Shown piece after piece: positions 1 to 10,647 of a stretch of 64,000 bases of DNA; position 1 is the first letter of the stretch, and every line of letters starts with the position of its first letter. A program made the position numbers and the translations under genes. This DNA is from Meghimatium bilineatum (taxonomy: Eukaryota > Mollusca > Gastropoda > Stylommatophora > Philomycidae): NCBI GenBank assembly GCA_034231615.1, contig CM067302.1:14302990-14366989 (forward strand), written 5' to 3'. The notes beneath the pieces were generated by a model. That model had not been told where the DNA came from. It ran no database searches and saw only the letters and a list, made by a program, of their open reading frames with translations.

Positions 1-73
1 GATAACATATTAAGAGCACTCTTAAACTGCTCCATGGCTCGACTGTACAAACTGGTCAGGTAAAAGTTGGAGC
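1..73 (-). CDS. TTC3-like exon, runs off the window edge
   Basis: The acceptor is TTATATGCAG. Only one frame is open through the 73 nt available: two entry bases, then SNFYLTSLYSRAMEQFKSAL and NML. This looks like helix pairs of another TPR-like repeat (Y-x-R-A-x-x-x-F-x-x-A-L). It needs a phase 1 predecessor, so at least one exon lies between it and the 3.74-kb exon. Its donor is outside the window. Confidence 0.5.
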
Positions 74-254
74 CTGCATATAACAATTTTCTGTACTGCA
101 TTTGTACAGTCTGTGAGCAAAAAAGAAAAATAACAGAGGACAGTATTATTTATTGAAACAAACTACAAATAATTATGTCAAAAACTAAGTGATCATGCTC
201 TAAAAGGAATGTATGTCATAGACCAAAGTATCCCATTTTTAAACTGTCTCTCTT

Positions 255-419
255 CTGCTGAAGACAGATGTGTCGGGCCATTGGCGCAAATAAAACGGTG
301 ACACAACGCATTTCCATTCTCTGGACTACATCCTTCTGGAAATCTAATAGTACCATGTTCCTGATACAAGAGATATCCAGTGGGAGTTTCTTCTTCTTCT
401 TCTTCAGCGTTCGCTCTCA
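255..419 (+). mobile_element. GAA-tailed SINE-like element with inverted tail
   Basis: The head and body on the plus strand (GCTGAAGACAGATGTGTCGG through CCAGTGGGAGTTT, to about 389) switch abruptly to the reverse complement of the family's tail (CTTCTTCTTCTTCAGCGTTC, to 419). Two copies or a twin-primed insertion meet tail to tail. A further lone tail fragment is at 595-634. Confidence 0.7.
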
Positions 420-894
420 AATAACCACAAAGAAATATTTCTTGTGATTTCCGCCAGGGAGCGTGAAGTACGTTGTGCTGCAAGTTCCACTGTAGAACTG
501 TGATTATTTGCACCCCGGTTGGCCACTTGTGGTCAGGATGTCCGAGATCCAGCACATCCGTTTTCATCATTCCTTTATATCGGGTTTGGTCCCTGAGTGG
601 GAGTTTGAGAATGAACGCTGAAGAAGAAAAAGAAACTGACTCTCTGAGATTTTATTTACTAAGGCAGCCATCGTGTCAGACCCATAGTCCATGCTTTAGA
701 AGACCCACAATGATGTGTAGTCATAAGTGGGTGGCATCTTTAGCCACGTCAACACTCTAAGGTATCAAATGGATGTAACCGCCGTGGACATTATGGAATA
801 TGCAATAATAAGAGAAGATGCATTCAAGGCATCAATAGACAATGGGAAGGGTACCATGCTAAAACTACTTTATGAGCACCCCTTGCCAGATGTT

Positions 895-1455
895 GTTGTT
901 GTTCATCCATCACAAGTGATGATGACCATTTGTTTTTGAAATCAGTTAGTTATGTCCTTGATTATGAGTGTGTAGATGGTTAATAAGATCTATTCTGGCT
1001 GCAAATGTCCTTGGATAGTTCAACATGGGATGTTTACTGTAAATGGTTTTTGGTCTACCCGTGACTTTCTAGCTACTCTCAAGCTGTTGAGCTGCTGCAC
1101 TTATCCTCATTTCACAAGATGCTACATATTTTTTAACTGTAGAGTGTCATGTAGCTCTATTTTGTGCAAGATCTTCCCATGTATCTTCGTCTATTTCAAA
1201 GGTATTCAGTGAGGTCTTTAAAGAGTCCTTACAGCAATTCTTTTGGCCACATTGAGATTGTATGCCCTTCTGCAAGTCATCATATAGAGGTATTTTTGGC
1301 AGGCGATGATCTGTCATATGTACTAGATAACCTGCCCAACGAATCTGTGTCTGCATCAGAATAGTGTCAATGCAGGGGCTACTGGTTCTATCAAAGACAG
1401 TGACATCCAGAATCATGTTTTGCCATCTGATATTCATAACTTTATGACACATCTA
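895..1455 (-). pseudogene. LINE 3' fragment, zinc-finger-tail family
   Basis: On the minus strand, QIRWAGYLVHMTDHRLPKIP, LKTSLNTFEIDEDTWEDLAQ and NRAT are followed by a degenerate tail and end near a GTTGTT repeat. Related copies are at 11.1, 15.35 and 30.7 kb. Multiple stops occur after the 101-codon open part. Confidence 0.7.
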
Positions 1456-1898
1456 GACTAAGTGATGTACTTATATGAATGATCTATCTATACGCAGTGT
1501 CCCTTGTTTGCCTTGCGGTGTCAGGAGTGAAAGAGTTCTCTGGAGATGGCCTTCTTGTGCGCTGTTTGTAAGCTTGTTCCTAAGGCTTCTTTGATTTTAT
1601 GTTGTATGAATGATAAGTATCAATAATATACAACTGATATCATCCATCTTTTTCTGGACTTCTTACATTTATCCCTTTTAGCTCATGTTACGACATAATC
1701 ATGGACAGTGCTATTCCTTGCTTGTGTTATGTTCTTGATAAAGACCTTTTGGTAAAGACATTGATATTTGTGTTATCCAGTCCTTAGTAAAACTTCATTG
1801 TCCCGTTTCCAAATTTAAAATGCCATATTACAGTTTTTATGCAGTCGTCTGCTGCTCTTGTTAACTATTATTATTAATATTCTGGAAGAAATGTTTCA

Positions 1899-2213
1899 CA
1901 CTTCCAGCTTGTTATTCTAGTTACAGATATAACTTTACATACATTAATTTCTCTGTCCTCACTTCCACCTTGTTATTCTAGTTACAGATATAACTTTACA
2001 TACATTAATTTCTCTGTCCTCACTCTCACCTTGTTATTCTAGTTACAGATATAACTTTACATACATTAATTTCTCTGTCCTCACTTCCACCTTGTTATTC
2101 TAGTTACAGATATAACTTTACATACATTAATTTCTCTGTCCTCACTTCCACCTGGTTATTCTAGTTACAGATATAACTTTACATACATTAATTTCTCTGT
2201 CCTCACTTCCAAT
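1899..2213. repeat. 61-bp minisatellite, about 5 copies
   Basis: The unit contains TTACAGATATAACTTTACAT and ATTAATTTCTCTGTCCTCAC. Copies are nearly identical. Confidence 0.9.
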
Positions 2214-2392
2214 TCAACCACTTTTATTTGTTATTCTAGTTGTGGATTTAATTATACTTACATCAATTTCTCTGTCCTCACTTTCGCTGCTGATTTCATG
2301 TGGTCTGAAACAGCAAATGTGATCACGTTTAAGGATTCTATATAATTTTTTTTTTTAAATCTTCATAGAAATAGTTAGAAATAATCAGCAGT

Positions 2393-2747
2393 AACAACAT
2401 CAGCAGTAACAACATCAGCAGGAACAACATCAGCAGGAACAACATCAGCAGTAACAACATCAGCAGAAACAACATCAGCAGTAACAACATCAGCAGGAAC
2501 AACATCAGCAGGAACAACATCAGCAGTAACAACATCAGCAGTAACAACATCAGCAGTAACAACATCAGCAGTAACAACATCAGCAGTAACAACATCAGCA
2601 GTAACAACATCAGCAGTAACAACATCAGCAGTAACAACATCAGCAGTAACAACATCAGCAGTAACAACATCAGCAGTAACAACATCAGCAGTAACAACAT
2701 CAGCAGTAACAACATCAGCAGTAACAACATCAGCAGTAACAACATCA
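2393..2747. repeat. 12-bp array (ATCAGCAGTAAC), about 30 copies
   Basis: This perfect 12-mer repeat has G/A variants only at its left end. Its 12-bp period (a multiple of three) keeps several frames open, so the resulting DVVTA or MLLLL peptides are not treated as genes. Confidence 0.95.
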
Positions 2748-2751
2748 TTAT

Positions 2752-2780
2752 TACATTCACCATTGGTCACAGGCATCTCT
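2752..2780 (-). CDS. Possible TTC3-like micro-exon (about 29 nt)
   Basis: After AACTGTCCAG in the minus-strand neighbourhood of the 12-bp array, an open 29-nt stretch reads WILEMPVTN and meets a GTGAAT donor. Its entry phase (2) and exit phase (1) would bridge the tentative 3.65-kb exon and the exon at 73-1. Edges are approximate. It is offered only because the phases fit. Confidence 0.22.
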
Positions 2781-2825
2781 AGTATCCAGCTGGACAGTTT
2801 ATGTCCATATTTATACCATAATTTA

Positions 2826-3530
2826 TACCCATCTCAACATTCTCTCATCACCCTTTAACTAGATAGTGTGTGCTCTACCCATCTCAACATTCTCTCATCA
2901 CCCTCTAACTAGATAGTGTGTGCTCTACCCATCTCAACATTCTCTCATCACTCTCTAACTAGATAGTGTGTGCTCTACCCATCTCAACATTCTTTCATCA
3001 CCCTTTAACTAGATAGTGTGTGCTCTACCCATCTCAACATTCTCTCATCACTCTCTAACTAGATAGTGTGTGCTCTACCAATCTCAACATTCTCTCATCA
3101 CCCTCTAACTGGATAGTGTGTGCTCTACCCATCTCAACATTCTCTCATCACCCTTTAACTAGATAGTGTGTGCTCTACCCATCTCAACATTCTCTCATCA
3201 CTCTCTAACTAGATAGTGTGTGCTCTACCAATCTCAACATTCTCTCATCACCCTCTAACTGGATAGTGTGTGCTCTACCAATCTCAACATTCTCTCATCA
3301 CTCTCTAACTAGATAGTGTGTGCTCTACCAATCTCAACATTCTCTCATCACCCTCTAACTGGATAGTGTGTGCTCTACCCATCTCAACATTCATCACTCT
3401 CTAACTAGATAGTGTGTGCTCTACCCATCTCAACATTCTCTCATCACCCTTTAACTAGATAGTGTGTGCTCTACCCATCTCAACATTCTCTCATCACCCT
3501 TTAACTAGATAGTGTGTGCTCTACCGATCT
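2826..3530. repeat. 50-bp minisatellite, about 14 copies
   Basis: The unit contains ATCTCAACATTCTCTCATCA and ACTAGATAGTGTGTGCTCTA. One copy is shortened near 3392. Confidence 0.92.
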
Positions 3531-3646
3531 CTTTTTCTACCCATTGTCTTTTTCTGCATTCACTTAATTTTGTAGTTTATCCCTAACTGCTATAATAAAC
3601 TCAACCTGGTCTCTTCTCATCACTTTGCCATCTGCTATAGCTTTAC

Positions 3647-3676
3647 CCGTCAACGTGCCAGCTCTTTTTGCCCTGA
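3647..3676 (-). CDS. Possible TTC3-like micro-exon (30 nt)
   Basis: The acceptor is CATTACTCTTCAG and the donor is GTAAAG. In the phase left by the 3.74-kb exon it reads SQGKKSWHVD without a stop and leaves GG. The intervening intron would be only 67 bp, far shorter than the others, so this call is tentative. Confidence 0.3.
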
Positions 3677-3743
3677 CTGAAGAGTAATGAAGAAGATCGT
3701 ACCCTATTGCAGTATTTACCAAAGTTAAAAAATAACTTCTTAC

Positions 3744-3771
3744 CTTGCTTTGGTCATTCTGTTCTTAGCTG
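3744..3771 (-). CDS. TTC3-like micro-exon h (28 nt)
   Basis: A strong acceptor (GGTCTTTTTCAG) and a strong donor (GTAAGA) bracket 28 nt. With the G carried over from the 6.2-kb exon the frame reads AAKNRMTKA plus AG, without a stop. It continues the basic helix after TPR 3. Short length makes chance possible, but both splice sites and the phase agree. Confidence 0.55.
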
Positions 3772-3947
3772 CTGAAAAAGACCCAAAAAAATCATTAGTT
3801 TATACTTTTCTTCTTTGACATTTGTGTGAAAACTCTTGCGAGTTACCAGAATGTCGTCTGAAACAAACATGTCATCATATTGTCACACATTGATAACACA
3901 ATGTTGTCACTTGTTGATAACACAATGAGTCACAATGTTGTCACACA

Positions 3948-4440
3948 GATGGATAGACAACATTACAGAAATCTTACAGTAGTAGAAGATCTGATTTTAG
4001 AGCACAAGGAAGACCAAGAGACAGATGGATAGACAACATTACAGAAATCTTACAGTAGTAGAAGATCTGATTTTAGAGCACAAGGAAGACCAAGAGACAG
4101 ATGGATAGACAACATTACAGAAATCTTACAGTAGTAGAAGATCTGATTTTAGAGCACAAGGAAGACCAAGAGACAGATGGATAGACAACATTACAGAAAT
4201 CTTACAGTAGTAGAAGATCTGATTTTAGAGCACAAGGAAGACCAAGAGACAGATGGATAGACAACATTACAGAAATCTTACAGTAGTAGAAGATCTGATT
4301 TTAGAGCACAAGGAAGACCAAGAGACAGATGGATAGACAACATTACAGAAATCTTACAGTAGTAGAAGATCTGATTTTAGAGCACAAGGAAGACCAAGAG
4401 ACAGATGGATAGACAACATTACAGATCTGATTTTAGAACA
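3948..4440 (+). repeat. 76-bp array derived from a LINE C-terminus, about 6.5 copies
   Basis: Each unit reads, in one plus frame, GRPRDRWIDNITEILQ, the RGRPRxRWxDNI motif of LINE C-termini. The array therefore grew from a LINE fragment. Copies are almost identical, so it is recent. It abuts the LINE fragment at 4458. Confidence 0.85.
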
Positions 4441-4457
4441 AAAGGATGATTTATTTA

Positions 4458-5270
4458 TCAAGTGACATATTGTTTCGAGAACATTGTCTTTGTTGTGGAT
4501 ACTCTGAATGCCTCTCTGTTCCGGGCAAGTAGGCCTGCATTGACCAGAGACATGTAGATACATTCTTTGATATCGCTGGTCCATTTTCTTCTCGGTCTTC
4601 CTCTTCTTCTCTTACCCGGCACTCTGCTCTCTAGAATCCACCTTTCTATACCATCATGTCGCTTTAAGTGTCCAAAACAATGTAGCTTCCTTCTTATATT
4701 TAGTATCCAGTCATCATTTAGTTTCAGTAATTTCAAAACTTCAATATTGCTCTTTTTTTCCTGTCCATGATATTCATAGGTCCTTCTGTGGCACTTCATT
4801 TCAAATGAATTTATTCTATTGGATATTGTCTTGTTTAAAGTCCAAGTCTCGTATCCATATGTTGCCACTGAGAAAACACATGATCTTAAAAGGGTTACTT
4901 TAGTGTCGTTATTACTACTTTGCCATTGCTTTCTCATTTGTGTTAATTTGAGTGTTGCAATGGCTCTGTGGCGAAGTGGTACAGAGCGCGCCTCTGATGG
5001 CAAAGGTACCGAGTTCGATCCCCATCACAGGCAATTGTGCATCCAGACCATTCAGAAAGCAATGGCAAACTACTGAACAAATTTATATTGCCTAGAAAGT
5101 CACCACAGCCAACAAATGATGGGTTGATAGCTAAGTCCTGTAGAGGATATGCTACCAATTTAATTGAGAGTCTTCTAATCTTGACTGAACAATCTCCGGA
5201 ACTGTTTATATTTCCTCCCAGATATTCCAACTTGTTCACACATTCTAGTTTTATTGAGAAAGATTAAGAA
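4458..5270 (-). pseudogene. LINE C-terminal fragment split by a tRNA-SINE
   Basis: On the minus strand, NKLEYLGGNINSSGDCSVKI plus RRLSIKL (5270-5165) continues after a SINE insertion as KLTQMRKQWQSSNNDTK, TYGYETWTLNKTISNRINSF, EVLKLLKLNDDWILNIRRKL, GKRRRGRPRRKWTSDIKECI and FSKQYVT-stop (4458). Removing 4952-5160 restores the order of the element. The ORF is otherwise open after the SINE. Confidence 0.8.
4952..5160 (+). mobile_element. tRNA-derived SINE, family 1, copy 1
   Basis: The head GGCTCTGTGGCGAAGTGG resembles an A box and GGTACCGAGTTCGATCC a B box (Pol III internal promoter). It is followed by a conserved body (CAGAAAGCAATGGCAA, ATTTATATTGCCTAGAAA) and ends near GGATATGCTACCAATT. Imperfect flanking repeats (TTAATTTGAG and TTAATTGAG) and its position inside a LINE coding frame mark it as an insertion. 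A second copy is at 35329-35544. Confidence 0.8.
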
Positions 5271-5323
5271 ATTGAAAAACAACTCTTAGAAAACTAGTTT
5301 ACATAAATACATAAACTTGGATC

Positions 5324-5470
5324 TTCTTCAGCGTTCATTCTCAAACTCCCGCTGGATCTCTCTTGTAGCAGGAAAATGGTCCTACAAGATTTCCAGAATG
5401 TAGTCTAGAGAATGTACTGTGTCACCATTTTATTTCTGCCAATGGCCCGACACATCCATTTTCAGCGGGA
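5324..5470 (-). mobile_element. GAA-tailed SINE-like element, short form
   Basis: This minus-strand copy has head, body and (GAA)2 tail. A few-base deletion lies around the AGCAGGATGTAGTCC segment. It sits a few dozen bases beyond the end of the LINE remnant at 4458-5270. Confidence 0.7.
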
Positions 5471-5550
5471 ACTTGGATCAAATTTGAAAACTCCAGATTC
5501 CACAACTTGTATGGTATGAGATTAAAGATGTTGACACATATCCCTTTCAA

Positions 5551-5898
5551 CCGAAGTCAAATGTGTTAGGCCATTGTGGTTATATCACCGCATACAGAAT
5601 TTTATCTGTGACATTATGGTCTGGGAACTACCAATAAAAATACTTTCACATCATATAGTGTCTCAACCGAAGTCAAATGTGTTGGGCCATTGTGGTTATA
5701 TCACAGTGTACAGAATTTTATCTGTGACCTTATGGTCTGGGAACTACCAATAAAAATACTTTCACATCCTAGAGTGTCTCCACCGAAGTCAAATGTGTTG
5801 GGCCATTGTGGTTATATCACTGTGAACAGAATTTTATCTGTGACCTTATGGTCTGGGAACTACCAATCAAAATACTTTCACATCACATAGTGTCTCAA
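5551..5898 (+). repeat. 116-bp array seeded by a SINE head, 3 copies
   Basis: Each unit begins CCGAAGTCAAATGTGTTGGG, which is the SINE head, and continues with unrelated TTATATCACCG...TCTGGGAACTACCAATAAAA. The fourth repeat of the head is the start of the SINE at 5899. Confidence 0.82.
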
Positions 5899-6030
5899 CC
5901 GAAGTCAAATGTGTTGGGCCATTTGCACAAATAAAATGGCAACACAGCGAATCTCTGTTGTCTGGACTACATCCTGCTGGAAATCTTATTGTCCTGCCCC
6001 AAGAGAAATCTGGCAGGAGTTTGAGAATGA
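5899..6030 (+). mobile_element. GAA-tailed SINE-like element joined to a 116-bp array
   Basis: The copy starts with the head CCGAAGTCAAATGTGTTGGG, which is also the start of each 116-bp unit in 5551-5898. It continues through CTACATCCTGCTGGAAATCT and ends GAGTTTGAGAATGAATAC without the GAA tail. Confidence 0.65.
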
Positions 6031-6054
6031 ATACTAACAACATAAAGTATGGAT

Positions 6055-6213
6055 TCTTCTTCTTCAGCATTCATTCTCAAACTCCCGCTGGATCTCTCTT
6101 GTAGCAGGACCATGGTCCTACAAGATTTTCAGCAGGATGTAGTCCAGAGAATGAAAATAAGCTGTGTCGTCGTTTTATTTGTCTCAATGGCCCAACACAT
6201 CCATCTTTGGTGG
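6055..6213 (-). mobile_element. GAA-tailed SINE-like element beside a splice donor
   Basis: This is a minus-strand copy with a (GAA)4 tail and a perfect AGGACCATGGTCCT palindrome. It lies in the TTC3-like intron about 18 bp downstream of the exon donor at 6231. Confidence 0.72.
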
Positions 6214-6230
6214 TAAGTGTGGATACAAAC

Positions 6231-6369
6231 CTTGTATTTGCCGTCGCTGTTGCAATATTTCCTCCCTCTGTGGCTGATCCAAACAGTATTCTAATGATTG
6301 ATTATTGCTCTCCTCTGCTTTGTCCAGAATCCCCAACTCTAGGTAAGCTTTAGCTGCCGTAAAATAATG
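6231..6369 (-). CDS. TTC3-like exon g, TPR 3 and Q-rich helix (139 nt)
   Basis: The acceptor is CTTGTTATTTCAG. The donor is AAG|GTTTGT, weaker than the others. It carries 46 codons plus one G. The peptide begins HYFTAAKAYLELGILDKAEE, a third TPR, and continues through EYCLDQPQREEILQQRRQIQ, a charged Q-rich helix. In TTC3, as I recall it, a similar QQ...KQI helix follows the last TPR. The first nine exon bases and the acceptor are repeated five times in the adjoining 37-bp array. A SINE (6055-6213) sits about 18 bp beyond the donor. Confidence 0.8.
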
Positions 6370-6549
6370 CTGAAATAACAAGAGAAGGCCAACATTTAAA
6401 ATAATGCTGAAATAACAAGAGAATGCCAACATTTAAAATAATGCTGAAATAACAAGAGAAGGCCAACATTTAAAATAATGCTGAAATAACAAGAGAAGGC
6501 CAACATTTAAAATAATGCTGAAATAACAAGAGAAGACCAACATTTAAAA
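6361..6549 (-). repeat. 37-bp array of an exon acceptor, 5 copies
   Basis: On the minus strand each unit is AAATGTTGGCCTTCTC, TTGTTATTTCAG, CATTATTTT. The last 21 bases are the real acceptor of the exon at 6369 plus its first nine coding bases. The copies keep intact AG. Confidence 0.88.
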
Positions 6550-6631
6550 ACCAAATATTTCTCAAGATTAACATAAATCTCATTAACAGGACAAAAGCAA
6601 AAAGAAAGCCAACAACCAACACAATATGACT

Positions 6632-7136
6632 ACCAAAATATGACTACCAAAATATGAATACCAAAATATGAATACTAAAATATGAATACCAAAATATGAA
6701 TACTAAAATATGAATACTAAAATATGAATACTAAAATATGAATACTAAAATATGAATACTAAAATATGAATACCAAAATATGAATACCAAAATATGAATA
6801 CTAAAATATGAATACTAAAATATGAATACTAAAATATGAATACCAAAATATGAATACTAAAATATGAATACTAAAATATGAATACCAAAATATGAATACT
6901 AAAATATGAATACTAAAATATGAATACCAAAATATGAATACTAAAATATGAATACCAAAATATGAATACTAAAATATGAATACTAAAATATGAATACTAA
7001 AATATGAATACTAAAATATGAATACTAAAATATGAATACTAAAATATGAATACTAAAATATGACTACCAAATTATGAATACCAAATTATGAATACCAAAA
7101 TATGAATACTAAAATATGACTACCAAAATATGAATA
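6632..7136. repeat. 13-bp array (AATATGAATACTA), about 38 copies
   Basis: Tandem 13-mers with C/T variants (ACTA or ACCA). Confidence 0.95.
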
Positions 7137-7536
7137 GACCCGAATAAGTTGTTGTTCTATGACTCAGAAGTGGACACAATCAACTCCGCAGCAACATGTA
7201 TAAAAAAGAAAATGGGTAGAGCATATCCTATTCATATTCCTCTGATCAGTAGGATATAGTCTTGAAAATGGAAAACTTGTATTACGGTTTATAGCTTGGC
7301 TGTGATATCTATGCCGTATTTGCCTGAAATATCTGACTTCAGGGTCTCTTCGACCAACTAGATGAATGTGACCAGTCAACCCCAAACCTTAGTAGCTGTC
7401 TATTATGACAGGTAACAGTGTGGATATACTTCGATCCCTACCTCATCTCTGCAACACTAGTGTACCTTGCTATAGATACAATTTTATATTCCTTTTCCTA
7501 GAAATCTCTTCTCTCTCTTTTTTCCCAATAGTAAAA

Positions 7537-7850
7537 TTGCATGGTTTGGACCAGCATACCGGAATGATTCATTGTCAAAAATGTGAAAAATTGCATGGTT
7601 TGGACCAGTATATAGTAATGATTCATTGTCAAAAATGTGAAAAATTGCATGGTTTGGACCCAATATATAGTAATGATTCCTTGTCACAAATTGCATGGTT
7701 TGGACCCAGTATATAGTAATGATTCCTTGTCAAAATTTGGAAAAATTGCATGGTTTGGACCCAGTATATAGTAATGATTCCTTGTCAAAAATGTGAAAAA
7801 TTGCATGGTTTGGACCCAGTATATAGGAATGATTCCTTGTCAAAAACAAT
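7537..7850. repeat. 54/55-bp minisatellite, 6 copies
   Basis: The unit starts TTGCATGGTTTGGACC and contains ATATAGTAATGATTCCTTGT. One copy is shortened. Confidence 0.92.
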
Positions 7851-7861
7851 TGAATCAGCAT

Positions 7862-8045
7862 GCTATATCAGCTTAGCCCACAGAAAATCATGGGCAGGCA
7901 ATATTAAAGACTGGACAGGTCAAGTATTTCCACACACTTTCCCATTGCTGAGAACAGAAATTGCTGGAAGACTGTGTGTTGATCAACCAATCCGGTACCC
8001 CTACGACCCAGGTGGCTATGGGTTTATGGGTAAATTTGCATGCAT
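7862..8045 (+). pseudogene. LINE C-terminal fragment
   Basis: SWAGNIKDWTGQVFPHTFPL and PYDPGGYG fit the terminal WxxNIKDWTG segment of LINE proteins. It is flanked by 55-bp and 15-bp arrays, and only this short stretch is recognisable. Confidence 0.45.
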
Positions 8046-8054
8046 CATTATATT

Positions 8055-8190
8055 GAACCTTCAAATGTTGAACCTTCAAATGTTGAACCTTCAAATGTTG
8101 AACCTTCAAATGTTGAACCTTCAAATGTTGAACCTTCAAATGTTGAACCTTCAAATGTTGAACCTTCAAATGTTGAACCTTCAAATGTTG
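8055..8190. repeat. 15-bp array (AACCTTCAAATGTTG), 9 copies
   Basis: Perfect repeats. The unit is a partial palindrome (CAACATTTGAAGGTT). Confidence 0.95.
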
Positions 8191-8214
8191 GTGGTTTTTA
8201 TTTTTAATAAGCTC

Positions 8215-8850
8215 CATCATCAAGATACAGCAACATAGGTTGGCTGTAATGGATCTTCAACTTGCCTTGGTGGTGCACTCTGCTAGACTATAAGCTGTCC
8301 ATCACATGATATTTCTTTTCTCTTGTATATCTGCCTACTTCTTGCTCACCTCCCCTCGACTTTACCCACAAGTAAGGTCTTCAACAAGATATCATGTCTT
8401 TTAATATGTCCACTTTTCTCTTGTATATCTGCCTACTTCTTGCTCACCTCCCCTCGACTTTACCCTCAAGTAAGGTCTTCAACAAGATATCATGTCTTTT
8501 AATATGTCCACTTTTCTCTTGTATATCTGCCTACTTCTTGCTCACCTCCCCTCGACTTTACCCTCAAGTAAGGTCTTCAACAAGATATCATGTCTTTTAA
8601 TATGTCCACTTTTCTCTTGTATATCTGCCTACTTCTTGCTCACCTCCCCTCAACTTTACCCTCAAGTAAGGTCTTCAACAAGATATCATGTCTTTTAATA
8701 TGTCCACTTTTCTCTTGTATATCTGCCTACTTCTTGCTCACCTCCCCTCGACTTTACCCTCAAGTAAGGTCTTCAACAAGATATCATGTCTTTTAATATG
8801 TCCAAATTTTTTTATTTCTTTATCTTTATTTTCTTTAATAGCTTTTTTTC
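8215..8850 (-). pseudogene. LINE 3' fragment amplified as a 98-bp array
   Basis: The minus strand starts from a short (GAT)n tail and the conserved CTGTATCTTG... end. It then shows the GHIKRHD...LEGKV.GKRARGR coding region repeated five times as 98-bp units (8310-8801), followed by the upstream KKELLREIK-type region. The unrepeated counterpart is at 12.75-13.16 kb. Confidence 0.65.
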
Positions 8851-9136
8851 TATACGTTTCACCCCTTCACTAATGAAAAACAAATAAAAGAGTGCTGTTC
8901 TCTTTGCTGATAGTGTTTCTGCCATCTTCTAACTGCCATTATGACTTCATGTTGTTCATCTGCACTGTGATAGCACGTGCAGGATACTCTTAATAATATT
9001 GACATTTTACAAGACAATGCCATGGTTATTTGAAATTTTATCACTTTTAAGATTTTCATTTGAAGTACCTCCATCACAAATTTCTTGCATGTGGGAGGAT
9101 TGAGAACAAGCACCCAGCAAACAACACGAGACTTAC

Positions 9137-9191
9137 TTTATAATTGCTGGGATCCAGTATTATAGCTCGTTTGCTATCACACAATGCACTT
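9137..9191 (-). CDS. TTC3-like exon f, TPR 2 helix B (55 nt)
   Basis: The acceptor is CTCTTGTTTCAG and the donor is GTAAGT. The first A completes the arginine codon begun by exon e, and 18 codons follow: SALCDSKRAIILDPSNYK. This is a textbook TPR helix B (A-L-x-D-x-x-x-A-I-x-L-D-P-x-N). It ends in phase 0, matching the 6.4-kb exon. The intron upstream contains the 46-bp array at 9.43-10.36 kb. Confidence 0.8.
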
Positions 9192-9432
9192 CTGAAACAA
9201 GAGAGAAATGGTATACTAGTAGGAAAATGTTTTAGGAATGCATTTTTTCACATACTCTATCACAGGGGTTCTCAACCTTTTCAGAGGCAACACACATATG
9301 TGATTGTTAGTGCTCATGTGTGAGCACATGTTCTGACGAGAGCACCAAGGTGAATATTTTATGTATCACAGCAAACAGGAGCTGTAGTAGTGTAGTGGCT
9401 GAAACTTATGAGATAATGAGTACCAGTATCTT

Positions 9433-10362
9433 ACTTTCATATGTCATCAGATGTCACATAGGGCTCACAGTGTATCTTACTATCATATGACATCAGATGT
9501 CACATAGGGCTCACAGTGTATCTTACTATCATATGTCATCAGATGTCACATAGGGATCACAGTGTATCTTGCTATCATATGTCATCAGATGTCACATAGG
9601 GATCACAGTGTATCTTGCTATCATATGTCATCAGACATCACATAGGGATCACAGTGTATCTTACTATCATATGTCATCAGATGTCACATAGGGATCACAG
9701 TGTATCTTGCTATCATATGTCATCAGATGTCACATAGGGATCACAGTGTATCTTGCTATCATATGTCATCAGACATCACATAGGGATCACAGTGTATCTT
9801 ACTATCATATGTCATCAGATGTCACATAGGGATCACAGTGTATCTTGCTATCATATGTCATCAGACATCACATAGGGATCACAGTGTATCTTACTATCAT
9901 ATGTCATCAGATGTCACATAGGGATCACAGTGTATCTTGCTATCATATGTCATCAGACATCACATAGGGATCAGTGTATCTCACTATCATATGTCATCAG
10001 ATGTCACATAGGGATCACAGTGTATCTTACTATCATATGTTATCACATGTCACATAAGGCTCACAGTGTATCTTACTATCATACGTTATCACATGTCACA
10101 TAAGGCTCACAATGTATCTTACTATCATATGTCATCAGATGTCACATAGGGCTCACAATGTATCTTACTATCATATGTCATCAGATGTCACATAGGGCTC
10201 ACAGAGTATCTTACTATCATATGACATCAGATGTCACATAGGGCTCACACTGTATTTTACTATCAGATGTCACATAGGGCTCACAGAGTATCTTACTATC
10301 ATATGACATCAGATGTCACATAGGGATCACAGTGTATCTTACTATCACATGTCATCAGACGG
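9433..10362. repeat. 46-bp minisatellite, about 20 copies
   Basis: The unit contains CATATGTCATCAGATGTCAC and GATCACAGTGTATCTTGCTA. A two-unit higher-order alternation (AGATGTCAC / AGACATCAC) is visible between 9.6 and 9.96 kb. Confidence 0.93.
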
Positions 10363-10463
10363 CATAGGACTCAGGCAATGTTTGCTTCCCTGCATCTCTT
10401 TGTCATCCAGGAGGATTATTTGATAGCAGACAAAAGTAAGAAAATGAGACAAGACATACATTT

Positions 10464-10565
10464 AACCCATGAGTGTGGAGACAACAAGACATACATTTAA
10501 CCCACGTGTGTGGAGACAACAGGACATACATTTAACCCACGAGTGTGGAGACAACAGGACACATC
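10464..10565. repeat. 35-bp repeat, 3 copies
   Basis: GGAGACAACAGGACATACAT and TTAACCCACGAGTGT repeated. Confidence 0.85.
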
Positions 10566-10647
10566 TAAACATATAACTATAAAGAAGAATGCTGGAGGGG
10601 TTTTCACTGGAAGAAAAATCTTGCTATATAGTCATATGGCCTACAAG

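Noticed and set aside
2338..2776. Leu/Met-rich and Val/Ala/Asp-rich 130-140 codon frames on the minus strand
   Set aside because: They are translations of a 12-bp repeat. Two frames are open simultaneously because the period is a multiple of three and contains no stop.
4943..5088. A functional tRNA gene at the SINE head
   Set aside because: A and B boxes are present, but the cloverleaf is not intact by eye and the body and insertion context are those of a SINE.
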